The position numbers and the translations under genes are program-made. From Limnohabitans sp. T6-5 (lineage in GTDB: Bacteria; Pseudomonadota; Gammaproteobacteria; Burkholderiales; Burkholderiaceae_C): DNA of 64,000 nt. Below are positions 33,850 through 41,770 of this stretch, piece by piece. The notes beneath the pieces were generated by a model. It ran no database searches and was not told the origin of the DNA. It saw only the letters and a list, made by a program, of their open reading frames with translations. The DNA lies in contig NZ_NERV01000001.1 in the NCBI RefSeq assembly GCF_003063315.1, positions 930,001 to 994,000 of the forward strand. The letters run 5' to 3'. Each line of letters opens with the position of its first letter. Within the stretch, counting starts at the first letter, position 1.

Positions 33850-33927
33850 GCAGTTGACAGGGGAAGGGGCGGGTGACGATTTCTGGTACCCCAGTATGAG
33901 GAACCCGCCCCTTCCTCTGTCAACTGC
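33850..33927. repeat. Long hairpin 2 in the boxB-boxA gap, loop complementary to hairpin 1
   Basis: Arms of 25 bp at 33850-33874 and 33903-33927 pair with a single mismatch (core GACAGGGGAAGGGGCGGGT against its complement). The stem sequence is unrelated to hairpin 1. Bases 33878-33899 of the 28-base loop are the exact reverse complement of the hairpin 1 loop. The 60 bp between the two hairpins and the flanks show no gene. Confidence 0.95.
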
Positions 33928-33966
33928 CGCCCCCAACATGGAGGCAGCAGTCGATCAAGGAATCAA

Positions 33967-35394
33967 TCAGTTAAAACGGACGTAATCAAAGTCCACGGGC
34001 TGACGGTTGATGCCCATGACGGGTGGTGCGATCCAGTTGGCGAACTTGCCTGGCTCGACGACACGGCCCATCAGGCTGGCCACATAAGCGCGGTCTTCAT
34101 TGGTGGGCAGCCACTCGCCCACTTGCGCCATCCACTGCTCGTCGGTCACCACTTGGCCGTCGGGCGTGATCTTGGAGCCGGACAAAGAGCCGATGTTGCG
34201 GTGGAAGGCTTTGTGCGGTGCCTTCAAGGTGAAAGGAATGCCAGCCTTGGCAATCACGCGGTTCCAACGGTCAATGCCGCCTTTGGAATCGGTGATGTAG
34301 TCGTCGCGCAGCACTTCGTTCAAAGCGTTGAGCATCGGCACTTCTTTTTCGACCAGCTTGCCGTCTTCGACCGACAAGATCTTGTAGCTGTTGCCCTTCA
34401 GGATGTGGTCATCACCACGCTTGCCTTCTTCGTAACGGCCTTTCAAGCCGGAGCTGTAGAAGGTGGCCGCATTCGACGACTGGTCGGCACCGAACAGGTC
34501 GATGGTCACCGAGAAGTGGAAGTTGATGTAACGCTGGATGGTGGGCAAATCGATCACGCCGGCAGCGCGCAGCTTGGCCACGTCGTCGGTCTTGAGTTCG
34601 TTCATCACATCGACGGTGCGCTGGATGGTGCGGCTCACACCGGACTCGCCCACAAACATGTGGTGCGCTTCTTCGGTCAGCATGAACTTGGTGGTGCGGG
34701 CCAGTGGGTCGAATGCCGACTCGGCCAAGGCGCACAACTGGAACTTGCCGTCACGGTCGGTGAAGTAAGTGAACATGAAGAACGACAACCAGTCAGGGGT
34801 CTTCTCGTTGAAGGCCTGCAAGATGCGGGGGTTGTCTTGGTTGCCGCTGTTGCGCTCCAGGAGGCCTTCGGCTTCTTCACGGCCGTCCTTGCCGAAGTAT
34901 TTGTGCAGCAGGTAGACCATGGCCCACAGGTGGCGGCCTTCTTCCACGTTCACCTGAAACAGGTTGCGCAGGTCGTACTGGCTGGGGGCCGTGAGGCCCA
35001 GGTGGCGCTGTTGCTCCACAGACGCTGGCTCGGTGTCGCCTTGCGTCACGATGATGCGGCGCAGGTTGGCGCGGTGTTCGCCAGGCACGTCTTGCCAGGC
35101 GGCTTCGCCGATGTGGTCACCGAAGTGGATCTTGCGGTCTTGCTCGCCGGGGTTCAGGAAAATGCCCCAACGGTAGTCGGGCATCTTCACGTGGCCGAAC
35201 TGGGCCCAGCCTTGAGGGTCCACGCTCACGGCGGTGCGCAGGTAGACGTCGAAGTTTTGCGAGCCGTCAGGACCCATGTCATTCCACCATTGCAGGTAGT
35301 TGGGCTGCCAGTGCTCGAGCGCACGCTGCAAGGTGCGGTCTTCGCTCAAGTTGACGTTGTTGGGGATTTTTTCGCTGTAGTTGATACCGGACAT
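33967..35394 (-). CDS. boxB: Benzoyl-CoA 2,3-epoxidase, oxygenase component BoxB
   Basis: BoxB epoxidises benzoyl-CoA with O2, giving 2,3-epoxybenzoyl-CoA. The 475-residue length matches the family. Diiron ligand motifs are visible: EEGRHLWAMVYLLHKYFG near residue 150 and EEAHHMFVGESG near 240. These are the paired E-x-x-H type elements of class I diiron proteins. The start MSGINYSEKIPNNVNLSEDR is the family start. It works with BoxA as reductase and follows boxC in the same direction after a repeat-containing 139-bp gap. Confidence 0.97.
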   Translation of the reverse strand: MSGINYSEKIPNNVNLSEDRTLQRALEHWQPNYLQWWNDMGPDGSQNFDVYLRTAVSVDPQGWAQFGHVKMPDYRWGIFLNPGEQDRKIHFGDHIGEAAWQDVPGEHRANLRRIIVTQGDTEPASVEQQRHLGLTAPSQYDLRNLFQVNVEEGRHLWAMVYLLHKYFGKDGREEAEGLLERNSGNQDNPRILQAFNEKTPDWLSFFMFTYFTDRDGKFQLCALAESAFDPLARTTKFMLTEEAHHMFVGESGVSRTIQRTVDVMNELKTDDVAKLRAAGVIDLPTIQRYINFHFSVTIDLFGADQSSNAATFYSSGLKGRYEEGKRGDDHILKGNSYKILSVEDGKLVEKEVPMLNALNEVLRDDYITDSKGGIDRWNRVIAKAGIPFTLKAPHKAFHRNIGSLSGSKITPDGQVVTDEQWMAQVGEWLPTNEDRAYVASLMGRVVEPGKFANWIAPPVMGINRQPVDFDYVRFN

Positions 35395-35440
35395 GATGTT
35401 CTCCTGGGGTGGTTAATCGGGTTGAGTTGTTTCGGGTTAT

Positions 35441-35531
35441 GCGTTGAGCGTTCGGCGTTGAGCGTTGGGAGTCAGGCGTTGAGCGTTATTGACCAGCTTC
35501 ACGCTGAACGCTCAACGCCAAACGCTGAACG
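35441..35531. repeat. GCGTTGAGCGTT repeats forming a hairpin between boxC and boxB
   Basis: The 12-mer GCGTTGAGCGTT occurs at 35441, 35455 and 35476. Its imperfect inverse (AACGCTCAACGCC, then AAACGCTGAACG) occupies 35507-35531, so a stem of about 25 bp with few mismatches can form. The element fills most of the gap upstream of boxB. It may modulate boxB translation or mRNA decay. Confidence 0.8.
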
Positions 35532-35533
35532 AA

Positions 35534-37192
35534 TCAGACACGGTTCATGTCGAATTGGACTTTTTCGCCTTTGCCGTAGACCTTCAAGGCACCTTTTTCG
35601 CCAACAGCGTTGGGGCGCTGGAAGATCCAGTTCTGCCAAGCGGTCAGGCGGCCGAAGATGCGGGTCAGCATGTTTTCCTGGCTGGCGAAACGCAGGTTGG
35701 CTTCCAGACCGGTCAGGGCGTCGGGCGACATGGATGCACGCTCTTCCAGGGCCAGGCGGATTTCGTCAGCCCAGTCGATGTCGTCAGGGGCGGCAGTCAC
35801 CAAACCCAGGGCCAGAGCAGCGTCAGCGTCCAAGGCCTTGCCGATGGCAGCGCGAGCGGCTTCCATGACAGGCACTTCTTCATAGAAGCGGCGCTGCAAG
35901 CGGGTCTGGTCGTTGACCATGGGGAAAAAACCGAAGTTCATTTCGTTCAGTTGGATCTTGGGGGCCTTGGCTTCGTCGTCGGGCAGGGCCAGCATGTAAG
36001 CACGGTCGGCGCAGAAAGCCAATTCAGCCAGTGTGCCCACAAAGCAGGTGCCTTCTTCGATCAGAGCGAACAGGCTGCGCGAGGTCACGTCCATGCGTGC
36101 CAAGGTGCGGCGCAGGTGGCCGATGGTTTCGCGCACAAACCAGTGGTCTTTGTGGGCCAACAAAGTCGCGTCAGACGCCAGCACGGCCGCAGCGTCGCCC
36201 GCTGTTTTGAGCACCCAGGTGCCGATGTCGAGTTCGTTGGTGCGCATGTGCAAGATGGCATCGTCGAGTTCGCGCACCATCTGCAAAGGCCACCAGTTCA
36301 CACCAGCGGCTTCGATGCCAGCGATGTCGGTCGGTTGCGCTGTGGCAGGGGCTTTGACAGTGAAGGTGGCGATCCGCTTGGCGCGGTCGATCTCCACCGT
36401 GACGTTGGTGTAAGTCAACGCATCGGCCGCGATGGTGCGGTTCAACGGTGTCAACTCCACGCCTTTGACGCCTGCGGTGCGGATGCTGCCAGCGGCCAGT
36501 TGGGTGGCACGGGCTTTGACGGCTTCTTTGAACACAGCCGGCTTGGCGATCGCATCGACCAAACGCCAGTCCACGGCTTTTTGGCCGCGCACACCTTCGA
36601 CGCTGGTGCAAAAGATGTCGGCCAGGTCATGGCGCACATGGCGCTTGTCGGTCACGCGGGTCAGGCCACCGGTGCCAGGCAACACGCCGAGCAAAGGCAC
36701 TTCGGGCAGCGACACAGCGCTGGAGCGGTCGTCGACCAAGACGATTTCATCGCAAGCCAGGGCCAACTCGTAGCCGCCGCCAGCACATGCACCGTTCAGG
36801 GCAGCCACAAATTTCAGGCCGTCGTGCTTGCTGGAGTCTTCGATGCCGTTGCGGGTTTCGTTGGTGAACTTGCAGAAGTTCACTTTCCAGCCGTGGGTGG
36901 ACACACCCAACATGAAGATGTTGGCGCCGGAGCAGAACACGCGGTCCTTCAAGCTGGTCACCACCACCGAGCGCACTTCAGGATGCTCGAAACGGATGCG
37001 CTGCAGTGCGTCGTGCAGTTCAATGTCCACACCCAGGTCGTAGCTGTTGAGCTTGAGCTTGTAGCCAGGGCGGATACCGGCGTCTTCGTTGATGTTGATC
37101 GACAAGGTCGCGATCTCGCCATCAAAGGCCAGATGGATGTGCTTGTATTGGGAAGGGTTGGTTTGGTAGTCAACCTGGAAAGCTTGCGTCAT
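35534..37192 (-). CDS. boxC: 2,3-epoxybenzoyl-CoA dihydrolase (ring-cleaving) BoxC
   Basis: BoxC hydrolytically opens the epoxide ring, giving 3,4-dehydroadipyl-CoA semialdehyde and formate. The 552-residue length is normal and twice that of a simple crotonase. The crotonase-like segments are DRVFCSGANIFMLG near 125-138 and NGACAGGGYELALACDEIV near 160-178, followed by SLPEVPLLGVLPGTGGLTRV. It starts MTQAFQVDYQTNPSQYKHIH. It is the first gene of the leftward boxC-boxB-boxA run, with two TGCA-N6-TGCA palindromes in its upstream region. The formate it makes connects it to the formate dehydrogenases next door. Confidence 0.97.
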   Translation of the reverse strand: MTQAFQVDYQTNPSQYKHIHLAFDGEIATLSININEDAGIRPGYKLKLNSYDLGVDIELHDALQRIRFEHPEVRSVVVTSLKDRVFCSGANIFMLGVSTHGWKVNFCKFTNETRNGIEDSSKHDGLKFVAALNGACAGGGYELALACDEIVLVDDRSSAVSLPEVPLLGVLPGTGGLTRVTDKRHVRHDLADIFCTSVEGVRGQKAVDWRLVDAIAKPAVFKEAVKARATQLAAGSIRTAGVKGVELTPLNRTIAADALTYTNVTVEIDRAKRIATFTVKAPATAQPTDIAGIEAAGVNWWPLQMVRELDDAILHMRTNELDIGTWVLKTAGDAAAVLASDATLLAHKDHWFVRETIGHLRRTLARMDVTSRSLFALIEEGTCFVGTLAELAFCADRAYMLALPDDEAKAPKIQLNEMNFGFFPMVNDQTRLQRRFYEEVPVMEAARAAIGKALDADAALALGLVTAAPDDIDWADEIRLALEERASMSPDALTGLEANLRFASQENMLTRIFGRLTAWQNWIFQRPNAVGEKGALKVYGKGEKVQFDMNRV

Positions 37193-37239
37193 GTGGGTGT
37201 CTCCGTGGAAGAAGGTGGATGTTGATTTCGGTCAGAAAA

Positions 37240-37253
37240 TGCATTTCAGTGCA
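37240..37253. promoter_or_regulatory. Candidate BoxR operator 1 upstream of boxC
   Basis: TGCATTTCAGTGCA has the TGCA-N6-TGCA form reported for BoxR-type regulators. It lies about 45 bp upstream of the boxC start. Confidence 0.65.
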
Positions 37254-37295
37254 TGTTGGACGGAATTTTAGTGCAGGTCATCACCCCGCACAACA

Positions 37296-37309
37296 TGCAC
37301 TTTATTGCA
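37296..37309. promoter_or_regulatory. Candidate BoxR operator 2 upstream of boxC
   Basis: TGCACTTTATTGCA sits in the 16-mer ATGCACTTTATTGCAT, repeated exactly in the boxR-boxD gap 1 kb away. Exact conservation at two box promoters supports a real binding site. Confidence 0.75.
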
Positions 37310-37353
37310 TTTACTAAGTATTTACCCTAGGAAATGTATTTTCCTTCCACCCT

Positions 37354-38268
37354 TCAAACCGGCAGCGTCAAATGCTGGCGCACCGAAGTACGCAAGGCGT
37401 CAAAGGCCTGGTCTTCGCTGCGGCCACTGGTGTTGATGGCCAAGTCGGCTTTGGAATAAAAAGCCGAGCGCCCTTCCAGGATGCGCTTGAGGTCTTCCAT
37501 CGCCTCGCGGCTGGCGGCCATGGGGCGCATGTCGCCCTGCGCGGCCACACGGCCCATGTGGTCTGCGGCGTCGGCCTGCAGCCACACGGTGGTGCAGTGC
37601 GAGAGCAGCAAATTGAAGTTGGCCGAATCCGACACCAGCCCGCCGGGCGTGGCGATCACCACTTCGGGGTAAATCTGGATCGCCTCTTCGAGTGCCCGCC
37701 GCTCGTAGCGGCGGTACGCGTTGGCGCCATACAGGTTGTGGATCTCGCTGATCTGGCAACCGGCAAACTGCTCGATCTCGCGGCTGAGCTCAATGAACGG
37801 AAAGCCCATGTCATCGGCCAAGCGTTGTCCCAGTGAAGTTTTGCCTGCACCGCGCAATCCGATCAGGGCGATGCGGTTCTTGCGCTCCTGGGCGTTGCCA
37901 CCTTCGCCAAACATTTCGCTCAGCTGCACTCGGGCGCGGCGCAAATCGGCCTCACTGCGCTTTCCCAGCAACTCACGGATCAACAACCACTCAGGCGATG
38001 TGGTCGTCACATCGCCCAACAACTCGGCCAAAGAACATTGCAGCGCTTGCGCCACCTGCAGCAGCACCAAAACCGAGACGTTGCCCGTGCCATATTCGAG
38101 GTTGGCCAAATGGCGTTCGGACACGTCGGCAGACAGGGCCACAGCGCGGCGCGTCATGCCTTGGCGTGAACGCAAAGTGCGCACGCGCTCGCCCAACGCC
38201 TCCAAAAATGGGCTGCGCTTGGTCTCCGGCTCGCTGGGTTCCATCACTGTGGAATCTTGACTGCTCAT
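37354..38268 (-). CDS. boxR: Benzoyl-CoA-responsive transcriptional regulator BoxR
   Basis: The 304-residue regulator has an N-terminal XRE-type helix-turn-helix (ALGERVRTLRSRQGMTRRAVAL and SERHLANLEYGTGNVSV, about 24-75) and a C-terminal shikimate-kinase-like domain with the P-loop GLRGAGKTSLGQRL near 137 and EQFAGCQISEIHNLYG. BoxR and BzdR proteins share this architecture, bind benzoyl-CoA in the kinase-like domain and repress box genes. ATG (MSSQDSTVM) was preferred to a TTG two codons earlier. It is divergent from boxD across about 190 bp with two palindromes; it is likely autoregulated. Confidence 0.95.
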   Translation of the reverse strand: MSSQDSTVMEPSEPETKRSPFLEALGERVRTLRSRQGMTRRAVALSADVSERHLANLEYGTGNVSVLVLLQVAQALQCSLAELLGDVTTTSPEWLLIRELLGKRSEADLRRARVQLSEMFGEGGNAQERKNRIALIGLRGAGKTSLGQRLADDMGFPFIELSREIEQFAGCQISEIHNLYGANAYRRYERRALEEAIQIYPEVVIATPGGLVSDSANFNLLLSHCTTVWLQADAADHMGRVAAQGDMRPMAASREAMEDLKRILEGRSAFYSKADLAINTSGRSEDQAFDALRTSVRQHLTLPV

Positions 38269-38325
38269 GTTCAACTTTTGATCAAAGACAAGGGAAAACC
38301 CTTAATTTTCAACAAGCCCAAAACA

Positions 38326-38339
38326 TGCACTTTATTGCA
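38326..38339. promoter_or_regulatory. Candidate BoxR operator between boxR and boxD
   Basis: TGCACTTTATTGCA, within the same 16-mer as at 37295, lies about 60 bp upstream of the boxR start and 120 bp upstream of boxD. It can serve both divergent promoters. Confidence 0.75.
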
Positions 38340-38351
38340 TACTTGCAGGCA

Positions 38352-38365
38352 CGCACAATAGTGCA
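38352..38365. promoter_or_regulatory. Second candidate BoxR half-site pair in the boxR-boxD gap
   Basis: CGCACAATAGTGCA keeps GCAC-N4-GTGC symmetry and deviates from TGCA-N6-TGCA by one base. It is placed 12 bp after the stronger site, so two dimers could bind side by side. Confidence 0.55.
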
Positions 38366-38459
38366 TCAATCGTTGTTTATACCGCCAACTGGACAGCAAG
38401 AACAGTTTTTTGTTGCATGCCACGGCCTGCCCGCCCACACCACTCTTGGAAAGCCCCCC

Positions 38460-40031
38460 ATGACCACCGCATTGCTCCCCAACTTTTTCGCAGGCCGCTG
38501 GCAAACCGGCACCGGCGCTGGCACGCCGATGTTTGACCCGGTGCTGGGCACCGAGCTGGCCCGTGTGTCGAGCGCAGGCATCGACTTGGCCGAGGGCTTT
38601 GCCTTTGCCCGCGAACAAGGCGGTGCGGCCCTGCGTGCCATGAGTTACGGCCAGCGCGCAACCCTCCTGACGAAAATCACCGAAGTGTTGCAAGCCAACC
38701 GAGACGCTTACTACGAGATCGCCACCGCCAACAGCGGCACCGTGGCCAAAGACTCGGGCGTCGACATCGACGGCGCCATATTTACTCTGGGCTACTACGC
38801 CAAGCAAGGCGCAGCCTTGGGCGACGCGACGCTGCTGCTCGACGGCGAGCGCATCCGCATGGCCAAGGACCCGGCCTTCCAGACACAACACATCCAGGTG
38901 CCCACGCGCGGCGTGGCGCTGTTCATCAACGCTTTTAACTTCCCCAGCTGGGGCTTGTGGGAGAAAGCCGCACCCGCCCTGCTCGCTGGCGTGCCGGTCA
39001 TCATCAAGCCCGCCACCGCCACCGCTTGGCTCACCCAGCGCATGGTCAAAGACGTGGTCGATGCAGGCGTGCTGCCCGTGGGCGCTTTGTCGGTGATTTG
39101 CGGATCGTCCGCAGGCCTGATGGACCAGCTGCAGGCCTTTGACGTGGTCAGCTTCACCGGCTCGGCCGAGACGGGCAAGATCATCCGCAGCCACCGCGCC
39201 GTGACCGAGCTGTCGGTGCGCTGCAACATCGAAGCCGACAGCCTCAACAGCGCCCTGCTCTCGCCCGACGCCACGGCCGACAGCGAAGCCTTCAAGCTGC
39301 TGGTGGCCGAAGTGGCCCGCGAGATGACGGTCAAATCGGGCCAGAAGTGCACGGCCATTCGCCGCGTTTTTGTGCCCCGCGCTTTGTACCCAGCCACCGC
39401 TGAGGCCATTGGCGCGCGCCTGGCCAAAACCACCGTGGGCAACCCGCGCAACGAGACCGTGCGCATGGGCGCACTGGTCAGCCAGGAGCAAAAAGCCAGC
39501 GTGCTGGCGGGCTTGGCCCAGCTCAAAACCGAAGCCACCGTGCTGTTTGACGGCAGCGCCGCGGGTCTGGTCGATGCCGACGCCAACAGCGCCTGCGTGG
39601 CCCCGGTGCTTCTGGGCACCGAGTCGCCCATGACGGCCCAAGTGCTGCACGCGGTCGAAGTGTTTGGCCCCGTGTCCACCCTGATGCCTTACGACAGCAT
39701 CGACGAGGCTTACGCCATGATCCGCCGGGGCGAAGGCTCGCTGGTGTGCTCGGTCTACAGCGAAGACCCGGTCTTCACCGCGCAAGCCTCGGTCGAGCTG
39801 GCCAGCAGCCACGGCCGGTTGCATGCGATTTCGCCCGATGTGGCCGCCCTGCACAGCGGCCACGGCAACGTGATGCCCATGAGCCTGCACGGCGGCCCTG
39901 GCCGCGCCGGTGGCGGCGAAGAGCTGGGGGGCCTCAGGGCGCTCAACTTCTACCACCGCCGCACAGCGGTGCAGGGCAGCTCGCTCGCGCTGGACCAACT
40001 CGCGGCCCAAGGCGGCAAGCTGGCCCTCTGA
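38460..40031 (+). CDS. boxD: 3,4-dehydroadipyl-CoA semialdehyde dehydrogenase (BoxD type)
   Basis: An aldehyde dehydrogenase of 523 residues that would oxidise the BoxC product to 3,4-dehydroadipyl-CoA with NADP. The nucleotide-binding segment FNFPSWGLWEKAAPALLAG and FTGSAETGKIIRS are in place. The catalytic cysteine is in SGQKCTAIRR near residue 298, and EADSLNSALLSP holds a conserved ALDH position. The long C-terminal domain ends FYHRRTAVQGSS, as in PaaZ- and BoxD-like enzymes without a hydratase part. The start MTTALLPNFFAGRW has GGAAAG upstream. Divergence from boxR and the shared operators support the assignment. Confidence 0.92.
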   Translation: MTTALLPNFFAGRWQTGTGAGTPMFDPVLGTELARVSSAGIDLAEGFAFAREQGGAALRAMSYGQRATLLTKITEVLQANRDAYYEIATANSGTVAKDSGVDIDGAIFTLGYYAKQGAALGDATLLLDGERIRMAKDPAFQTQHIQVPTRGVALFINAFNFPSWGLWEKAAPALLAGVPVIIKPATATAWLTQRMVKDVVDAGVLPVGALSVICGSSAGLMDQLQAFDVVSFTGSAETGKIIRSHRAVTELSVRCNIEADSLNSALLSPDATADSEAFKLLVAEVAREMTVKSGQKCTAIRRVFVPRALYPATAEAIGARLAKTTVGNPRNETVRMGALVSQEQKASVLAGLAQLKTEATVLFDGSAAGLVDADANSACVAPVLLGTESPMTAQVLHAVEVFGPVSTLMPYDSIDEAYAMIRRGEGSLVCSVYSEDPVFTAQASVELASSHGRLHAISPDVAALHSGHGNVMPMSLHGGPGRAGGGEELGGLRALNFYHRRTAVQGSSLALDQLAAQGGKLAL

Positions 40032-40037
40032 CCCCCC

Positions 40038-40107
40038 TTGTAGGCGCCGCGCCCTCGCGGTCAAAATCCCCAGCAGGCTGATCGCCGCGAGGGCGCGGCT
40101 CCTACAA
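40038..40107. repeat. Inverted pair of REP-like hairpins between boxD and the benzoate-CoA ligase gene
   Basis: Arms at 40038-40060 and 40085-40107 (23 bp, one mismatch, head TTGTAGG) enclose 24 bases. Each arm holds its own small hairpin with loop CCCT (CCGCG-CCCT-CGCGG). The modules are of the same family as the 98-bp array and the element at 41811. Confidence 0.9.
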
Positions 40108-40161
40108 AAGATTGGCCAACACAGGTCATTTCGACAACACAGACACCCCGAGGAGACAAAA

Positions 40162-41727
40162 ATGACATCGCCCGTGAATGCCCCGAGCACCGACTTCAAC
40201 TTTGCCCAACACCTGATCGCCAGCAACGCTGGCCGCGCTGCCAAAACCGCGCTGATCGACGATGAGGGCGCGCTGACCTATGGCGAGTTGACCGAGCAGA
40301 TCCGCCGCTTTGCAGGTGGTCTGCAGGCCATGGGCCTCAAGCGCGAAGAACGCGTGCTCTTGCTCATGCAAGACAGCAGCGACTGGGTCGTGGCCTTTTT
40401 GGGCACGCTGTATGCGGGCGTGGTGCCGGTGGCGGTCAACACCTTGCTGACGGCCGAAGACTACGCCTTCATGCTGAGCAACAGCCGAGCGCAAGCGGCG
40501 CTGGTGTCGGGGGCCTTGCTGCCCACCTTGCAAGCGGCCATGGATTTGGTCAAAACCGAAGTGCGCCATGTGGTCGTTTCGCGCCCAACCACAGCACTGG
40601 CACAGGGCCAATTCAACATGGCCGACTTTGTGGCGCAAAACACCCCGGTGTTGCCCGCACAAACACTGGCCGATGAACCAGCGTTCTGGCTTTATTCGTC
40701 GGGCTCCACAGGCAAGCCCAAGGGCACGGTGCACAGCCAAGGCAACCTGTATTGGACGGCCGAGCTGTACGGCAAGCGCGTGCTGGAGCTGAAAGAAAGC
40801 GACACCGTGTTCTCAGCAGCCAAGCTGTTCTTTGCCTACGGCCTGGGCAATGCCCTGACTTTCCCTTTGAGCGTGGGTGCCACCGTGGTGCTGATGGCCG
40901 AGCGCCCCACACCGCAAGCCACCTTCAAACGCATGGTTCAGCATCAACCCACTGTGTTTTATGGCGCGCCCACCGGCTACGGTGGCATGCTGGCCAGCCC
41001 CGACCTGCCCGCCAAGAAACAGGTCGCGCTGCGCCTGTGTTCCTCAGCCGGCGAAGCCTTGCCCAGTGACATTGGTGAGCGTTGGTCCAATCACTTTGGC
41101 TGCGAAATCATCGACGGCATCGGCTCCACAGAAATGCTGCACGTCTTCCTGTCCAACCGCCCCGGCGACGTGCGCTACGGCACGACCGGCAAGGCCGTGC
41201 CCGGCTACGAAGTGCAGCTGCGCAACGAAGACGGCAGCGTGGTCACCGGCCACAACGAGATTGGCGACCTCTACATCCAGGGCCCCAGCAGCGCGCTGAT
41301 GTACTGGAACAACCGCGAAAAGTCGCGCGACACTTTCCAGGGCGTGTGGACCAAAAGCGGCGACAAGTACACCCGCGACCCCGATGGCTACTACACCTAT
41401 GCAGGTCGCAACGATGACATGCTCAAGGTCAGCGGCATCTATGTGTCGCCTTTTGAGGTCGAAGCCACCCTGGTGCAGCACCCGGCCATTTTGGAAGCCG
41501 CTGTGATCGGCAAGGAAGACACCGACGGCCTGACCAAGACCAAGGCCTTCATCGTGCTCAAAGCCGGTCAAAGTCTGACACAGGAAGAGGTCAAGGCATT
41601 CGTGAAAGAGCGCTTGGCCCCCTACAAGTACCCGCGCTTCATCGAGTTTGTGGCCGAGCTGCCCAAGACCGCCACGGGCAAGATCCAGCGCTTTCGTTTG
41701 CGCGACCTGGAAAAAGCCAGCGCCTGA
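40162..41727 (+). CDS. bclA: Benzoate-CoA ligase
   Basis: It activates benzoate to benzoyl-CoA with ATP, the entry to the box pathway. The 521-residue adenylate-forming enzyme has P-loop YSSGSTGKPKGTVHSQ near 175-190, IDGIGSTEMLHVFLSN near 315-330, and the C-terminal hinge GRNDDMLKVSGIYVSPFEVE with the catalytic lysine in PKTATGKIQRF near residue 509. STEMLH is typical of benzoate- and 4-hydroxybenzoate-CoA ligases. AGGAG lies 6 bases before the ATG. It is flanked on both sides by REP-like inverted pairs; it probably shares the boxD transcript through about 130 bp. Confidence 0.93.
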   Translation: MTSPVNAPSTDFNFAQHLIASNAGRAAKTALIDDEGALTYGELTEQIRRFAGGLQAMGLKREERVLLLMQDSSDWVVAFLGTLYAGVVPVAVNTLLTAEDYAFMLSNSRAQAALVSGALLPTLQAAMDLVKTEVRHVVVSRPTTALAQGQFNMADFVAQNTPVLPAQTLADEPAFWLYSSGSTGKPKGTVHSQGNLYWTAELYGKRVLELKESDTVFSAAKLFFAYGLGNALTFPLSVGATVVLMAERPTPQATFKRMVQHQPTVFYGAPTGYGGMLASPDLPAKKQVALRLCSSAGEALPSDIGERWSNHFGCEIIDGIGSTEMLHVFLSNRPGDVRYGTTGKAVPGYEVQLRNEDGSVVTGHNEIGDLYIQGPSSALMYWNNREKSRDTFQGVWTKSGDKYTRDPDGYYTYAGRNDDMLKVSGIYVSPFEVEATLVQHPAILEAAVIGKEDTDGLTKTKAFIVLKAGQSLTQEEVKAFVKERLAPYKYPRFIEFVAELPKTATGKIQRFRLRDLEKASA

Positions 41728-41770
41728 ACACAGCTGAACGGAACAGGCAAAGGGCTCAGGCAGGCACCCT

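Noticed and set aside
33718..33927. Reading the boxB-boxA hairpins as plain intrinsic terminators
   Set aside because: No T-run follows either stem on either strand, the loops are 22 and 28 bases, and the precise loop complementarity is unexplained by termination.
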